Positions 8,697 through 16,831 of a stretch of DNA of 33,613 bases are shown piece after piece. This stretch comes from Bdellovibrionales bacterium (lineage in GTDB: Bacteria; Bdellovibrionota; Bdellovibrionia; Bdellovibrionales; UBA1609). Location: positions 1 through 33,613 of the forward strand of contig JANQSP010000002.1 of the NCBI GenBank assembly GCA_028283955.1, written 5' to 3'. A model generated the notes under the pieces. That model did not search any database and had not been told where the DNA came from. It saw only the letters and a program-made list of their open reading frames with translations. The position numbers and the translations under genes are program-made. Numbering within the stretch: the first letter of the stretch is position 1; the number at the start of each line of letters is the position of its first letter.

Positions 8697-9395
8697 TTAC
8701 CAGTGAGTGACAATTCCAACACTGAAATAAGATGGAGTCTCTTCGGTTATACTTGTACTAAATTCAAAATTGAATTCCATTTTATGAAAGTGAATAAAAA
8801 AAAGCTCACCTCGTATACCAAAATTAGCCCTAAGAGGAAATTGCACTTCAGAAAAATTTTTAATTTTAATACTACCTAGAAAAGCAATATAAGGAATAAA
8901 CTTTCCAACAACTGTTTCCACTTCCTTACTGATAAAAGGTCGCAGATGTAAACTAACATAGTGAGTGTTAAGATCAAACAGATTATATACAATACCGGTG
9001 GAAGCCCCTAAAGCCGGCTGATACTTGTAATCCGGAAAAGGAACCCATTTTAAAAAGGATCCTCCCAGAAATCCGGATTCACCCCCTCCCACAAGATATC
9101 TGATATTTACATCTTTTCTATTTAAAAAACCTTCATCAAACTGAGCTATAATATTAAAGTCTGTTTCTTCCTCTCTGGAAATAAAAAAAGCATGAGCGGA
9201 AATTTCATATTTATTAGAACGTAAAAGCTTGCCACTATCCACAAAAGGAACAACCGCAAAAGCAGACACCGTTGAAAAAAAACAATACACAATACCCAGG
9301 CATTTTCCCCATTGCCAGCGCAGCCGAAACGAACCAAAGACAGAATATTGCTGTTTTTTTTGCATTAAATGACTCACTTCCAATTTATTCCTCAA
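8697..9395 (-). CDS. Putative outer-membrane beta-barrel protein (true start may be internal)
   Basis: Signal-like segment CLGIVYCFFSTVSAFA; alternating strands; C-terminal ..YFSVGIVTHW. Confidence 0.55.
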   Translation of the reverse strand: MRNKLEVSHLMQKKQQYSVFGSFRLRWQWGKCLGIVYCFFSTVSAFAVVPFVDSGKLLRSNKYEISAHAFFISREEETDFNIIAQFDEGFLNRKDVNIRYLVGGGESGFLGGSFLKWVPFPDYKYQPALGASTGIVYNLFDLNTHYVSLHLRPFISKEVETVVGKFIPYIAFLGSIKIKNFSEVQFPLRANFGIRGELFFIHFHKMEFNFEFSTSITEETPSYFSVGIVTHW

Positions 9396-9460
9396 CAGAA
9401 TACCTTATATTACAGTGAAAGTTGATTTTTTAATGCTTAGTATATAAATTGAACTTACAT

Positions 9461-9534
9461 GGCGGTCGTAGCTCAGTTGGTAGAGCGCCAGGTTGTGGTC
9501 CTGGATGTCGCGGGTTCAAGCCCCGTCGATCGCC
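9461..9534 (+). tRNA. tRNA-His (anticodon GTG)
   Basis: G(-1)GCGGTCGTAGCTCAGTTGGTAGAGCGCCAGGTTGTGGTCCTGGATGTCGCGGGTTCAAGCCCCGTCGATCGCC; loop TTGTGGT; extra G(-1) opposite C73. Confidence 0.96.
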
Positions 9535-9567
9535 CCTTTATTCGAAAATAAACAATAAAAAAGACTG

Positions 9568-9610
9568 GATGCGAGTGAACGTAGTAGGCAAGCCCCGTCG
9601 ATCGCCCCTT
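9568..9610 (+). repeat. tRNA-tail chimeric repeat, copy 1: GATGCGAGTGAACGTAGTAGG plus 22-bp exact copy of the tRNA-His 3' end
   Basis: CAAGCCCCGTCGATCGCCCCTT at 9517-9538 (within and just past the tRNA) recurs exactly at 9589-9610. Confidence 0.9.
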
Positions 9611-9678
9611 AGAATTAACTATCTAAAAAACTTGACAAATACATTTCAGGGATTACTGTAACTGAAACTATAAAGAGG

Positions 9679-10752
9679 ATGAGTATGTTAATACGGCCTT
9701 TTAGTTTCATTTTACTTCTCGGATTTTTTCAAAGCTTTGAATCTCAGGCAAGAAACAACATTTTAATGGTAGGCTCCTCTACAGTCTATCCTTTCGCGAG
9801 TACTGCGGCGGAAGAGTTTGGCCGGAGGACAAAGTTTCAGTCTCCTATAATTGAATCTCTTGGAACGGGAGGGGGATTTAAGATCTTCTGTAGTGGTGTA
9901 GGAATAAATAGACCTGATATAAATAATGCTTCCCGCCGGATCAAAGCCGGTGAAATCAGAAAATGCCAATCCAACGGTGTAAATGAAATTATAGAAATGA
10001 AAATAGGTTACGACGGAGTGGTAATGGTTCACTTTGTAAAATATTTTAAAGACACCCCTTTATCATTGAGTTTTAAAGACATTTTTCTTGCTTTAGCTAA
10101 AAACGTGCCCGTAGAGAATTCTGAAACACTTATTCCCAATCCTTATAAGACATGGAAAGATGTTAATCCCCGGTTACCCGATCACAAGATTCAAGTCTAC
10201 GGTCCTCCCCCCACCTCGGGAACCAGAGACACTTTTGTGGAAATTGCCATGGAAGGAGGGTGTAATACATTTCCATGGATAAAAAAACTGAAAGAACAAG
10301 ACAAGACAAAATATAAAGGCATTTGTCATGGCATAAGAGAGAGTGGGAGTTTTTTTGTTGTGGTTGGTGAAAATGACAATCTGACTATTCAAAAATTAAA
10401 AATACAGCCCCACTCCATAGGTATCATGGGCTTTGCTTTTTTAGATAATAATTTGGACATTATTAAAGGCATTTCCATCGAAGGGAAGGAACCTTCATTT
10501 GAAAACATCGCGGAAAACTCTTATCCCTTGTTTCGCCCCCTTTATTTATATGTTAAAAAGCATCATATAGGATCTGTACAGGGAATAGAAGATTTTATGA
10601 ACTTTTTTATTCAAGATCAAATTTCCGGAGAAGAAGGAGTTTTAGCCGACAAAGGATTGATTCCTTTAAGCGGAGAAGAAAGAGAGTCTGTTTCTCATGC
10701 CATTCAAAACCTTGAACCTATGGATTTTAATGAAATTTTAGATCAGAATTAG
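9679..10752 (+). CDS. PstS-like phosphate/anion substrate-binding protein
   Basis: VGSSTVYPFASTAAEEFGRRT..ESLGTGGGFKIFCSGVG..DINNASRRI and GPPPTSGTRDTFVE motifs; signal peptide. Confidence 0.88.
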   Translation: MSMLIRPFSFILLLGFFQSFESQARNNILMVGSSTVYPFASTAAEEFGRRTKFQSPIIESLGTGGGFKIFCSGVGINRPDINNASRRIKAGEIRKCQSNGVNEIIEMKIGYDGVVMVHFVKYFKDTPLSLSFKDIFLALAKNVPVENSETLIPNPYKTWKDVNPRLPDHKIQVYGPPPTSGTRDTFVEIAMEGGCNTFPWIKKLKEQDKTKYKGICHGIRESGSFFVVVGENDNLTIQKLKIQPHSIGIMGFAFLDNNLDIIKGISIEGKEPSFENIAENSYPLFRPLYLYVKKHHIGSVQGIEDFMNFFIQDQISGEEGVLADKGLIPLSGEERESVSHAIQNLEPMDFNEILDQN

Positions 10753-10825
10753 ATTCTGAACAGGACCTATGCAATGAACAAGCTGGAGGGAGGGAGCGAA
10801 GCAGGCGAGTCCCGTTAATCGCCCC
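10740..10825 (+). repeat. Degenerate tRNA-tail chimeric repeat, copy 3, with hairpin
   Basis: CAGAATTAGATTCTG inverted repeat, then CCTATGCAATGAAC...GGGAGCGAAGCAGG and CGAGTCCCGTTAATCGCCCC, which has 4 mismatches in 20 to the tRNA-His 3' end. Confidence 0.6.
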
Positions 10826-10894
10826 ATTTTTTTGTTGAATTTTCCTGATAAATATAAAAAAATACCAAACCATAAAACACAGGAGAAAAACAAC

Positions 10895-11941
10895 ATGTTT
10901 AGCATTTGTGAATATATCTGGATGGATGGAGCCACCCCTACCCAAAAACTAAGATCAAAAACCCGTATTTTACGTTTCAACTCCAACAATCCAAACATAG
11001 AAAGCTTTCCGGAATGGGGGTTTGATGGCTCTTCCACTTACCAGGCTCCCGGAAATAAATCTGACCTCACTTTAAAACCGGTTCGATATGTTAAAGACCC
11101 CTACCGCGGAAAAAACAATTATCTTGTTATGTGTGAAGTTTTCAATCCGGACGGCTCCCCCCACCCTACAAACACAAGAGCTGAGCTAAGAAGAGTACTG
11201 GATGCCGGCGCCGGCAAGGAAGAACCCTGGTTCGGAGTGGAACAGGAGTACACCTTATTTCGAAATCGTATTCCCCTGGGCTGGCCCGACAAGGGATATC
11301 CCGCCCCCCAAGGTCCTTTTTACTGCGGAATCGGAGCGGATGAAGTATTCGGACGGGAGCTGGTGGAAAAACACCTTCAATATTGTGTTGAGGCCGGCAT
11401 TATGATTTTTGGGGTGAACGCGGAAGTGATGCCCGGTCAATGGGAATTTCAGATCGGCTACAGACACGTGGAAGGAGAATCCGCTGACCCTCTTACCACC
11501 TCCGATCACACATGGCTTGCCCGCTATTTTTTATACCGCCTGGGAGAAGATTCAAAAATAACAGCCACCTTAGATAATAAACCCATCAAGGGAAACTGGA
11601 ACGGAGCCGGACAACACACCAATTTTTCCATAAAATCCATGAGAGACCCCAAAACAGGAAAAGCGGTCCTTGAAAAATCCATCTCTCTTCTATCCAAAAA
11701 ACATAAAGAACATATAGAAGTTTATGGATATGGTTTATCCGAGCGCCTCACCGGCCTTCACGAAACCTGCCATATTGATGAATTTAAACACGGAGTGGCG
11801 GACAGAGGGGCCTCCATAAGAATACCTCTCCATGTATCCAAAAAAGGATACGGTTATCTGGAAGACCGGAGACCTGGAGCCAATGCAGACCCTTATCAGG
11901 TAGCTACCCGTATTTTAAAAACCATCTGTGAAATTAACTGA
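10895..11941 (+). CDS. glnII: Glutamine synthetase, type II (eukaryotic-type GSII)
   Basis: EYIWMDG, EWGFDGSSTYQAPG, GVEQEYTLF, GQWEFQIG and HETCHIDEFKHGVADRGASIRIP motifs; start placed at the ATG with upstream AGGAG. Confidence 0.93.
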   Translation: MFSICEYIWMDGATPTQKLRSKTRILRFNSNNPNIESFPEWGFDGSSTYQAPGNKSDLTLKPVRYVKDPYRGKNNYLVMCEVFNPDGSPHPTNTRAELRRVLDAGAGKEEPWFGVEQEYTLFRNRIPLGWPDKGYPAPQGPFYCGIGADEVFGRELVEKHLQYCVEAGIMIFGVNAEVMPGQWEFQIGYRHVEGESADPLTTSDHTWLARYFLYRLGEDSKITATLDNKPIKGNWNGAGQHTNFSIKSMRDPKTGKAVLEKSISLLSKKHKEHIEVYGYGLSERLTGLHETCHIDEFKHGVADRGASIRIPLHVSKKGYGYLEDRRPGANADPYQVATRILKTICEIN

Positions 11942-13130
11942 TCTTCCAAAAATTCCTCACATGAAAGTTGGTTCTGTGTCACTAATTATAAAATTTTCAC
12001 TTTTCTTCCTTTTGTTTCCATTGACTTCATCAGCGCTTGAGTTTTTCAAACCCCTTGAAAAACAAAGTGTTATCAAGTGGCTCAACAAAGAAAGCTTAAG
12101 ACCCAATGACCTGCAAGTTCATTATTTTTGGGCAACCTGGTGCGCTCCCTGTACTGTTTCAGAAAAGCAACTCATTGATTTCAAAAAAAAGCTTAAGGGA
12201 AAAGTCAGCATTTATGCCTACAGTGATGAACCAATGGATTTGTTAAAATCCCACACAGAAAAAAAACACGGGGAAAAACTTCCGTTCTTTTACGCACAAA
12301 TACCAATAAAGGAAAACTCCAAAAAAAATGATCTCTTTCAATCTGTCAGCATGTATCCCTATTTTTTCGTAACCCATAAAAATAATCTGTTATGGCATGG
12401 AAATCCGACCTATCCCAAAAAGGCTTTTGAAAGTTTTATTGAATTATGGCTAAACGGCCAGTGGACAGAAGAATATGTCAAAAAGAAAAACAAACCGAAA
12501 GCTGACTCAATGAAAATAATCAAAACACAGGTCACAGTCCAAAAAAGAAATCTTAAAGAACAAATAAAAATAGAAACAAAGCTCAGTCGTGAATACAAAA
12601 AACTTTTCGACAACACATCAAGCTATGAGTACTTCCGAAAATTCAACGATTCCAGAAAAACAGTTTTTCACGCAAAAGAACAATTAATGTCAACACACAA
12701 CTTTAAGAAATATGAAAAAGAGTTCTTTGAAGAACGAAATTCTCTTTTTAAAAAAGCGATGAAAGCTTATAGTGAAAGCCGTGAAGAACTTTTCTTCATA
12801 GCAAGAGACCTTCTTTTTTCAGAAGAGAGATTTAAAAATCCGGACCTGGTCGAAGAAATTATCAATAAAGCCCTTTCTTTAAAAGAAGAAGGAACAACAT
12901 ACCCTGACTATAATCTTTGGATTGTGGCCTCCTTTTACATGGAAAAAGGAGATTGGGTTCAGGCCAATCACTATAATAAAAAGGCCATCTCATCATGCCA
13001 TCAATTGGCCCACTGTAACAACATTATTGAAGCGTACAAAGAGTCGGAAAAGAAAATAAACAAGCAACTCAAAAATCAATGTAACAGTTTTATCAGTTGC
13101 CTCAAATCGGCCTCCCGTTTTCTTTACTGA
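11928..13130 (+). CDS. Secreted thioredoxin-fold protein with a C-terminal helical region (start may be internal)
   Basis: HYFWATWCAPCTVSEKQL, a thioredoxin/TlpA-like WCxPC active site; signal peptide. Confidence 0.75.
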   Translation: MKLTDLPKIPHMKVGSVSLIIKFSLFFLLFPLTSSALEFFKPLEKQSVIKWLNKESLRPNDLQVHYFWATWCAPCTVSEKQLIDFKKKLKGKVSIYAYSDEPMDLLKSHTEKKHGEKLPFFYAQIPIKENSKKNDLFQSVSMYPYFFVTHKNNLLWHGNPTYPKKAFESFIELWLNGQWTEEYVKKKNKPKADSMKIIKTQVTVQKRNLKEQIKIETKLSREYKKLFDNTSSYEYFRKFNDSRKTVFHAKEQLMSTHNFKKYEKEFFEERNSLFKKAMKAYSESREELFFIARDLLFSEERFKNPDLVEEIINKALSLKEEGTTYPDYNLWIVASFYMEKGDWVQANHYNKKAISSCHQLAHCNNIIEAYKESEKKINKQLKNQCNSFISCLKSASRFLY

Positions 13131-13170
13131 AATATTGCTCTGTGATTTATTTCATTCAAAACTTACCGAA

Positions 13171-14193
13171 TTAAAAATCCGCAGACCAATCAAAATGCAC
13201 TTTTACACGAACGGCCCAGGAGTCAGTTGCCAATACACCCCTCCTTTGTTTACCAATAAACCGTTCCCCTACCAAAAGAACATTAGGATGAACCTGATAA
13301 CCTAATTGAAACACCCTCTCATAAGTAGAGGATTTTACCTGACCTGTCTTAAAGTCAGGAAAGAACCTGTTTACATCTCCAAACACCATACCCACATGAA
13401 ATGTATGGATGGATACTTTTGGAAATAAATAATAGCTAAAAGTGGTCTGTTTTTTTTTCGTAACATGCCATAATTCAGACTGAACAGAAATAGTTAATTT
13501 TTTATAATCTGTTTTCAATTCAACACCTGCCCCTAAAGCCTGAAGAGGATCAAAAAAAGCCAAATCCACTTCATACCAACTAATAAAAGCATCCCAGAAA
13601 AAACCACGACTCTTCAAGCTCACTATAAAGGGAACAGAATCCGGTGCCTTATAGAAATCATCTGATTTTCTATCAGTCCAGCCTCCAAAAATACCGGCCT
13701 GTAAATTTAAAAATTCTTTCCAGATATACACATCCGCCACAAAACCAATATCTTCCTGACTGTGAGTAAGAGCACCATACAAAGACAAATCCTGAGAAAA
13801 AATATTAGCATTTTTATCCATATAACCCAGAGGCAAAATGAGCCAACCGGCCTGCACACTCATTGGAAGAGTGTTGAAAACATAAGAAAGATTGAACTCA
13901 TCCAAACCGATTTGCCATTCATTTCTATAAGATTCCGCTTCCAGGTTAATAAAAAAATTCAATCTGTCATTTTTAGAGTAACGAAATCCAATTTCCGTGT
14001 AAGGAACGTGAGGATAAAATTCCTTCTGATTTTTGGAAATTTTATTCTTGGATAACTGTCCTTCACTTTCCAAATGAATGGAAATAGAATGTTTTGTTTT
14101 ATCTGTACTATCTAAATGCAAACCCTTTGGAGTCAACTCCTGAGAAGAGGCAAAAAGAGGTGCACAAAAAAGAAAAAATAAAAGAAAAATCAT
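13171..14193 (-). CDS. Putative outer-membrane beta-barrel/porin-like protein
   Basis: Signal peptide MIFLLFFLFCAPLFASSQE; alternating beta-strand pattern throughout; YTEIGFRYSKNDRLNFFINLEAE. Confidence 0.6.
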   Translation of the reverse strand: MIFLLFFLFCAPLFASSQELTPKGLHLDSTDKTKHSISIHLESEGQLSKNKISKNQKEFYPHVPYTEIGFRYSKNDRLNFFINLEAESYRNEWQIGLDEFNLSYVFNTLPMSVQAGWLILPLGYMDKNANIFSQDLSLYGALTHSQEDIGFVADVYIWKEFLNLQAGIFGGWTDRKSDDFYKAPDSVPFIVSLKSRGFFWDAFISWYEVDLAFFDPLQALGAGVELKTDYKKLTISVQSELWHVTKKKQTTFSYYLFPKVSIHTFHVGMVFGDVNRFFPDFKTGQVKSSTYERVFQLGYQVHPNVLLVGERFIGKQRRGVLATDSWAVRVKVHFDWSADF

Positions 14194-14816
14194 TTTTGGC
14201 TCAAGGATTCCCTGGTTATTTTAATCAACCGTACTTTATTTAAACTCACTCCCCATAACATACCCTGTCCTTTTGAGTAAAAAAGAGTGTCCCCGGAATC
14301 TACAATAAGGTTCTGTTGTGAAAGAAAAGGCGTGCTTTTTTTCAAAGATCCACTGGGATTTATATAGGTACTCCATACTTTAACACTTATAAAGTTTTCC
14401 GTGCCGTTATGTACTTCTGTATATATTTCAAGCATTTGATTTCTAACAAAATAATCTTCATCCTTATAAAGCTCTTGAACCGGATAAGCAGGGGTGGAAA
14501 CTTTTATAATCAAACTATTCACATCACGTATGAAAGACACTTTAATACCATCTTCTTTCACAAATCCACTAAAATGACTATGCAACACAAGAGAGGAATT
14601 CTCGTGAAATAATTCCGTTTTTATAAAGTAAAGTTCTTTTGAATACAGGCCAAAAAGAGGTTGCTGAAAAAGAACCCTCCCCACTCCTTCTAATACTTTT
14701 TCGTCTTTGGAGAATTGTACTGTTTCTTTATCCACAATCAAAAATCCCGTCTGATTTTCTACATCAGGTGAACAACCAAAGGAAATAAAAAAAATAAACA
14801 GAAACAACAAAAACAT
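14190..14816 (-). CDS. Lipoprotein of unknown function
   Basis: MFLLFLFIFFISFGCSPD lipobox; internal ATG at 14816 overlaps the ankyrin ORF stop region. Confidence 0.6.
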   Translation of the reverse strand: MFLLFLFIFFISFGCSPDVENQTGFLIVDKETVQFSKDEKVLEGVGRVLFQQPLFGLYSKELYFIKTELFHENSSLVLHSHFSGFVKEDGIKVSFIRDVNSLIIKVSTPAYPVQELYKDEDYFVRNQMLEIYTEVHNGTENFISVKVWSTYINPSGSLKKSTPFLSQQNLIVDSGDTLFYSKGQGMLWGVSLNKVRLIKITRESLSQK

Positions 14817-14817
14817 T

Positions 14818-16176
14818 TTAAAGATTCTTAATTTTACTCCGAGTGGAATCAAAGATTTCCTCCGGTGTTCTACCTTCCTTATTTCTCAAATTCACATTAG
14901 ATAATTTTTTCAGATAGTTGTAAAAAAACGGATCAGCCAGTCGTGCAGATATATGGAGAGAGGAATCATCATTTTTATTTTGATGATCCACCGTATCGGA
15001 TATATTAGTAACCCATTCCTTGAAATAAATTTCCCTATGAATCAAAAAAACAAAAGTATCTTTTATTTCCTGGCTATGATTTTTTAACTTATCATCCAAT
15101 GACTCCAAAAAAACCTGCAAAGCAATATTGCCATTTTTATTTTCTATAAGATAGTCCATCCATCGGCAATCTGACAGTATCCGAATTATTTTTGTATTAA
15201 GAGACTGAGCCGCCAGATGTAAAGCCGTATTATTCTCGACATCCTGGTAATTTACTAACTGAGCCACATTATATATATAAGTTTGAAATCCTCCTGATAT
15301 GTAATTCCATATAGAAGCGGGGATCTGCTTCCATGAACTTTCTGATTGTTCCCATTCACTTTCATCACAATAGGTACGAACAGCCCATTCTACCGTGTTA
15401 ACACGATTATCCTGAACAGCCTTATGTAAAAAAGATTCCTCTCTGTCATTCCCCTTGTGAAAAACAAACCAAGAGTACTCCAGCGTACCTCTTGTGTATT
15501 CATAATCCAGAGCCTCCGCCACAGCACCATTAAGAGCAACATGGATCGCAATCTCTCCGTTTAATGTTTCAGGATCTACATCAGAAAACTCATAATCAGA
15601 AAAATCAAGCATGTCATTCTCATAACACTTATCCGCTATACGATGAATGAGTTCCACATAACCCTCTCTGGAGGCTAAATAAAGATAACTCTCTCCTTTA
15701 TTATTTTGATGAGACAGATCTTCACATTGAAGTTTCTCCACAAGCAATAATGCTTTTTCTTTTCGTTTAAACTGAATTGCCACACCAAAAGAGGTATCCC
15801 CTCTTTTATTTACGGAAGTAACGGATATATTGGTGTCAGACAGGATTTTATCAATCTCTTCTTCCGGTTTATTATCCAACACAGCTTCAAATAGCTCGTT
15901 GGTAACAACCTCCTCTTTTTCTTTTGGATCCATTTGTGCAATGAGAGAAGCCGCCTCTCCTCCTGTTGCCTCTTCTAAACTCATATGCGTTTCCCCACAG
16001 GAAATCATCAGCAAAGCAAGATTTATTGTCAGTATTGTCATTCCGGACTTGATCCGGAATCCAAAGAGGTGTCGTATACGACTGGATTCCCGCCTGCGCG
16101 GGAATAACAAACCATGTGAAAATAACTCGGAACTTCCAAAACCGAATCGATATAATATCCTTTTACATCTATTCAT
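14818..16176 (-). CDS. Ankyrin-repeat lipoprotein with REPIN-derived N-terminal insertion
   Basis: Ankyrin-like units (GEIAIHVALNGAVAEAL, ENNTALHLAAQSLNTKIIRIL, NDDSSLHISARLADPFFYNYL, NLRNKEGRTPEEI); lipobox LLMISCGE; RBS AAGGAGAG before the ATG at 16176. Confidence 0.75.
   Translation of the reverse strand: MNRCKRILYRFGFGSSELFSHGLLFPRRRESSRIRHLFGFRIKSGMTILTINLALLMISCGETHMSLEEATGGEAASLIAQMDPKEKEEVVTNELFEAVLDNKPEEEIDKILSDTNISVTSVNKRGDTSFGVAIQFKRKEKALLLVEKLQCEDLSHQNNKGESYLYLASREGYVELIHRIADKCYENDMLDFSDYEFSDVDPETLNGEIAIHVALNGAVAEALDYEYTRGTLEYSWFVFHKGNDREESFLHKAVQDNRVNTVEWAVRTYCDESEWEQSESSWKQIPASIWNYISGGFQTYIYNVAQLVNYQDVENNTALHLAAQSLNTKIIRILSDCRWMDYLIENKNGNIALQVFLESLDDKLKNHSQEIKDTFVFLIHREIYFKEWVTNISDTVDHQNKNDDSSLHISARLADPFFYNYLKKLSNVNLRNKEGRTPEEIFDSTRSKIKNL
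16037..16108. repeat. REPIN-like inverted pair of REP units (72 bp)
   Basis: GTCATTCCGGACTTGATCCGGAATCC ... GGATTCCCGCCTGCGCGGGAATAAC; each half is a hairpin and the halves are inverted relative to each other. Confidence 0.85.
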
Positions 16177-16192
16177 AATACTCTCCTTTTTT

Positions 16193-16831
16193 TTATACTC
16201 GACATAAGATAAACTCCCTCAGTGAATAACGTCCCTCTATAGCTCGCTTTATTTTATAAAGAGAAAACTCCGGCCTGTTTGCATCAAAAGCAGCTATACT
16301 TTTTAAAATAAGATTTATTCTGGGCAAATCTATCTGATTGGCATCCTCTTTTAACATTGTGGGGATATGTTTACTAAACATTGCCAATACAGCTTCTGTA
16401 ATTCGTCCAAAATAAGGTGCCTTCGTGGGGTGTACATTTTGAACAAACTCCATCATTTCAGGAATCTTATTTACAGACGCTTCAATAGATGTATTAAAAT
16501 GATTTAAAATCTCCTGTTCTTTTCCTGTGGGAGGCCGCTCCAGGAATTCTGCCATTCTCCTTAAACCTTTTTCAAATTCTCTTACTTCTTTATTACCAAT
16601 AAACATCTGTAGCCTTTCAGCTGTTCTGTGCGCTTCAAGGAGCACTTTTCCACGAGGATCGTTACACTCCAAACCAGCAAAAGCGGATGCTTTTTTATTA
16701 AAAAACATCCTGCTACATAATGAACCGACTCCCGCACTGGAACTGTAAGTGTATATAACTAAAAAGCACATTATTGAAAAAAGAAAATAATGTTTAAAAT
16801 CTCTCTTAAATGTCAAACTTTCCTTTCTCAT
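16193..16831 (-). CDS. Secreted or membrane-anchored protein of unknown function
   Basis: Hydrophobic N-terminus HYFLFSIMCFLVIYTYSSSAGVG; helical remainder; 4-nt overlap with the upstream gene. Confidence 0.55.
   Translation of the reverse strand: MRKESLTFKRDFKHYFLFSIMCFLVIYTYSSSAGVGSLCSRMFFNKKASAFAGLECNDPRGKVLLEAHRTAERLQMFIGNKEVREFEKGLRRMAEFLERPPTGKEQEILNHFNTSIEASVNKIPEMMEFVQNVHPTKAPYFGRITEAVLAMFSKHIPTMLKEDANQIDLPRINLILKSIAAFDANRPEFSLYKIKRAIEGRYSLREFILCRV

Noticed and set aside
9449-9661. 70-aa ORF
   Set aside because: Spans tRNA-His and its tail repeat; translated RNA gene artefact (GRSSVGRAPGCGPGCRGFKPRRSP is a typical translated tRNA).
10738-11037. Minus ORFs 10727-10945 and 10738-11037
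   Set aside because: Antisense to the start of the type II glutamine synthetase gene and the tRNA-tail repeat; no coding evidence.
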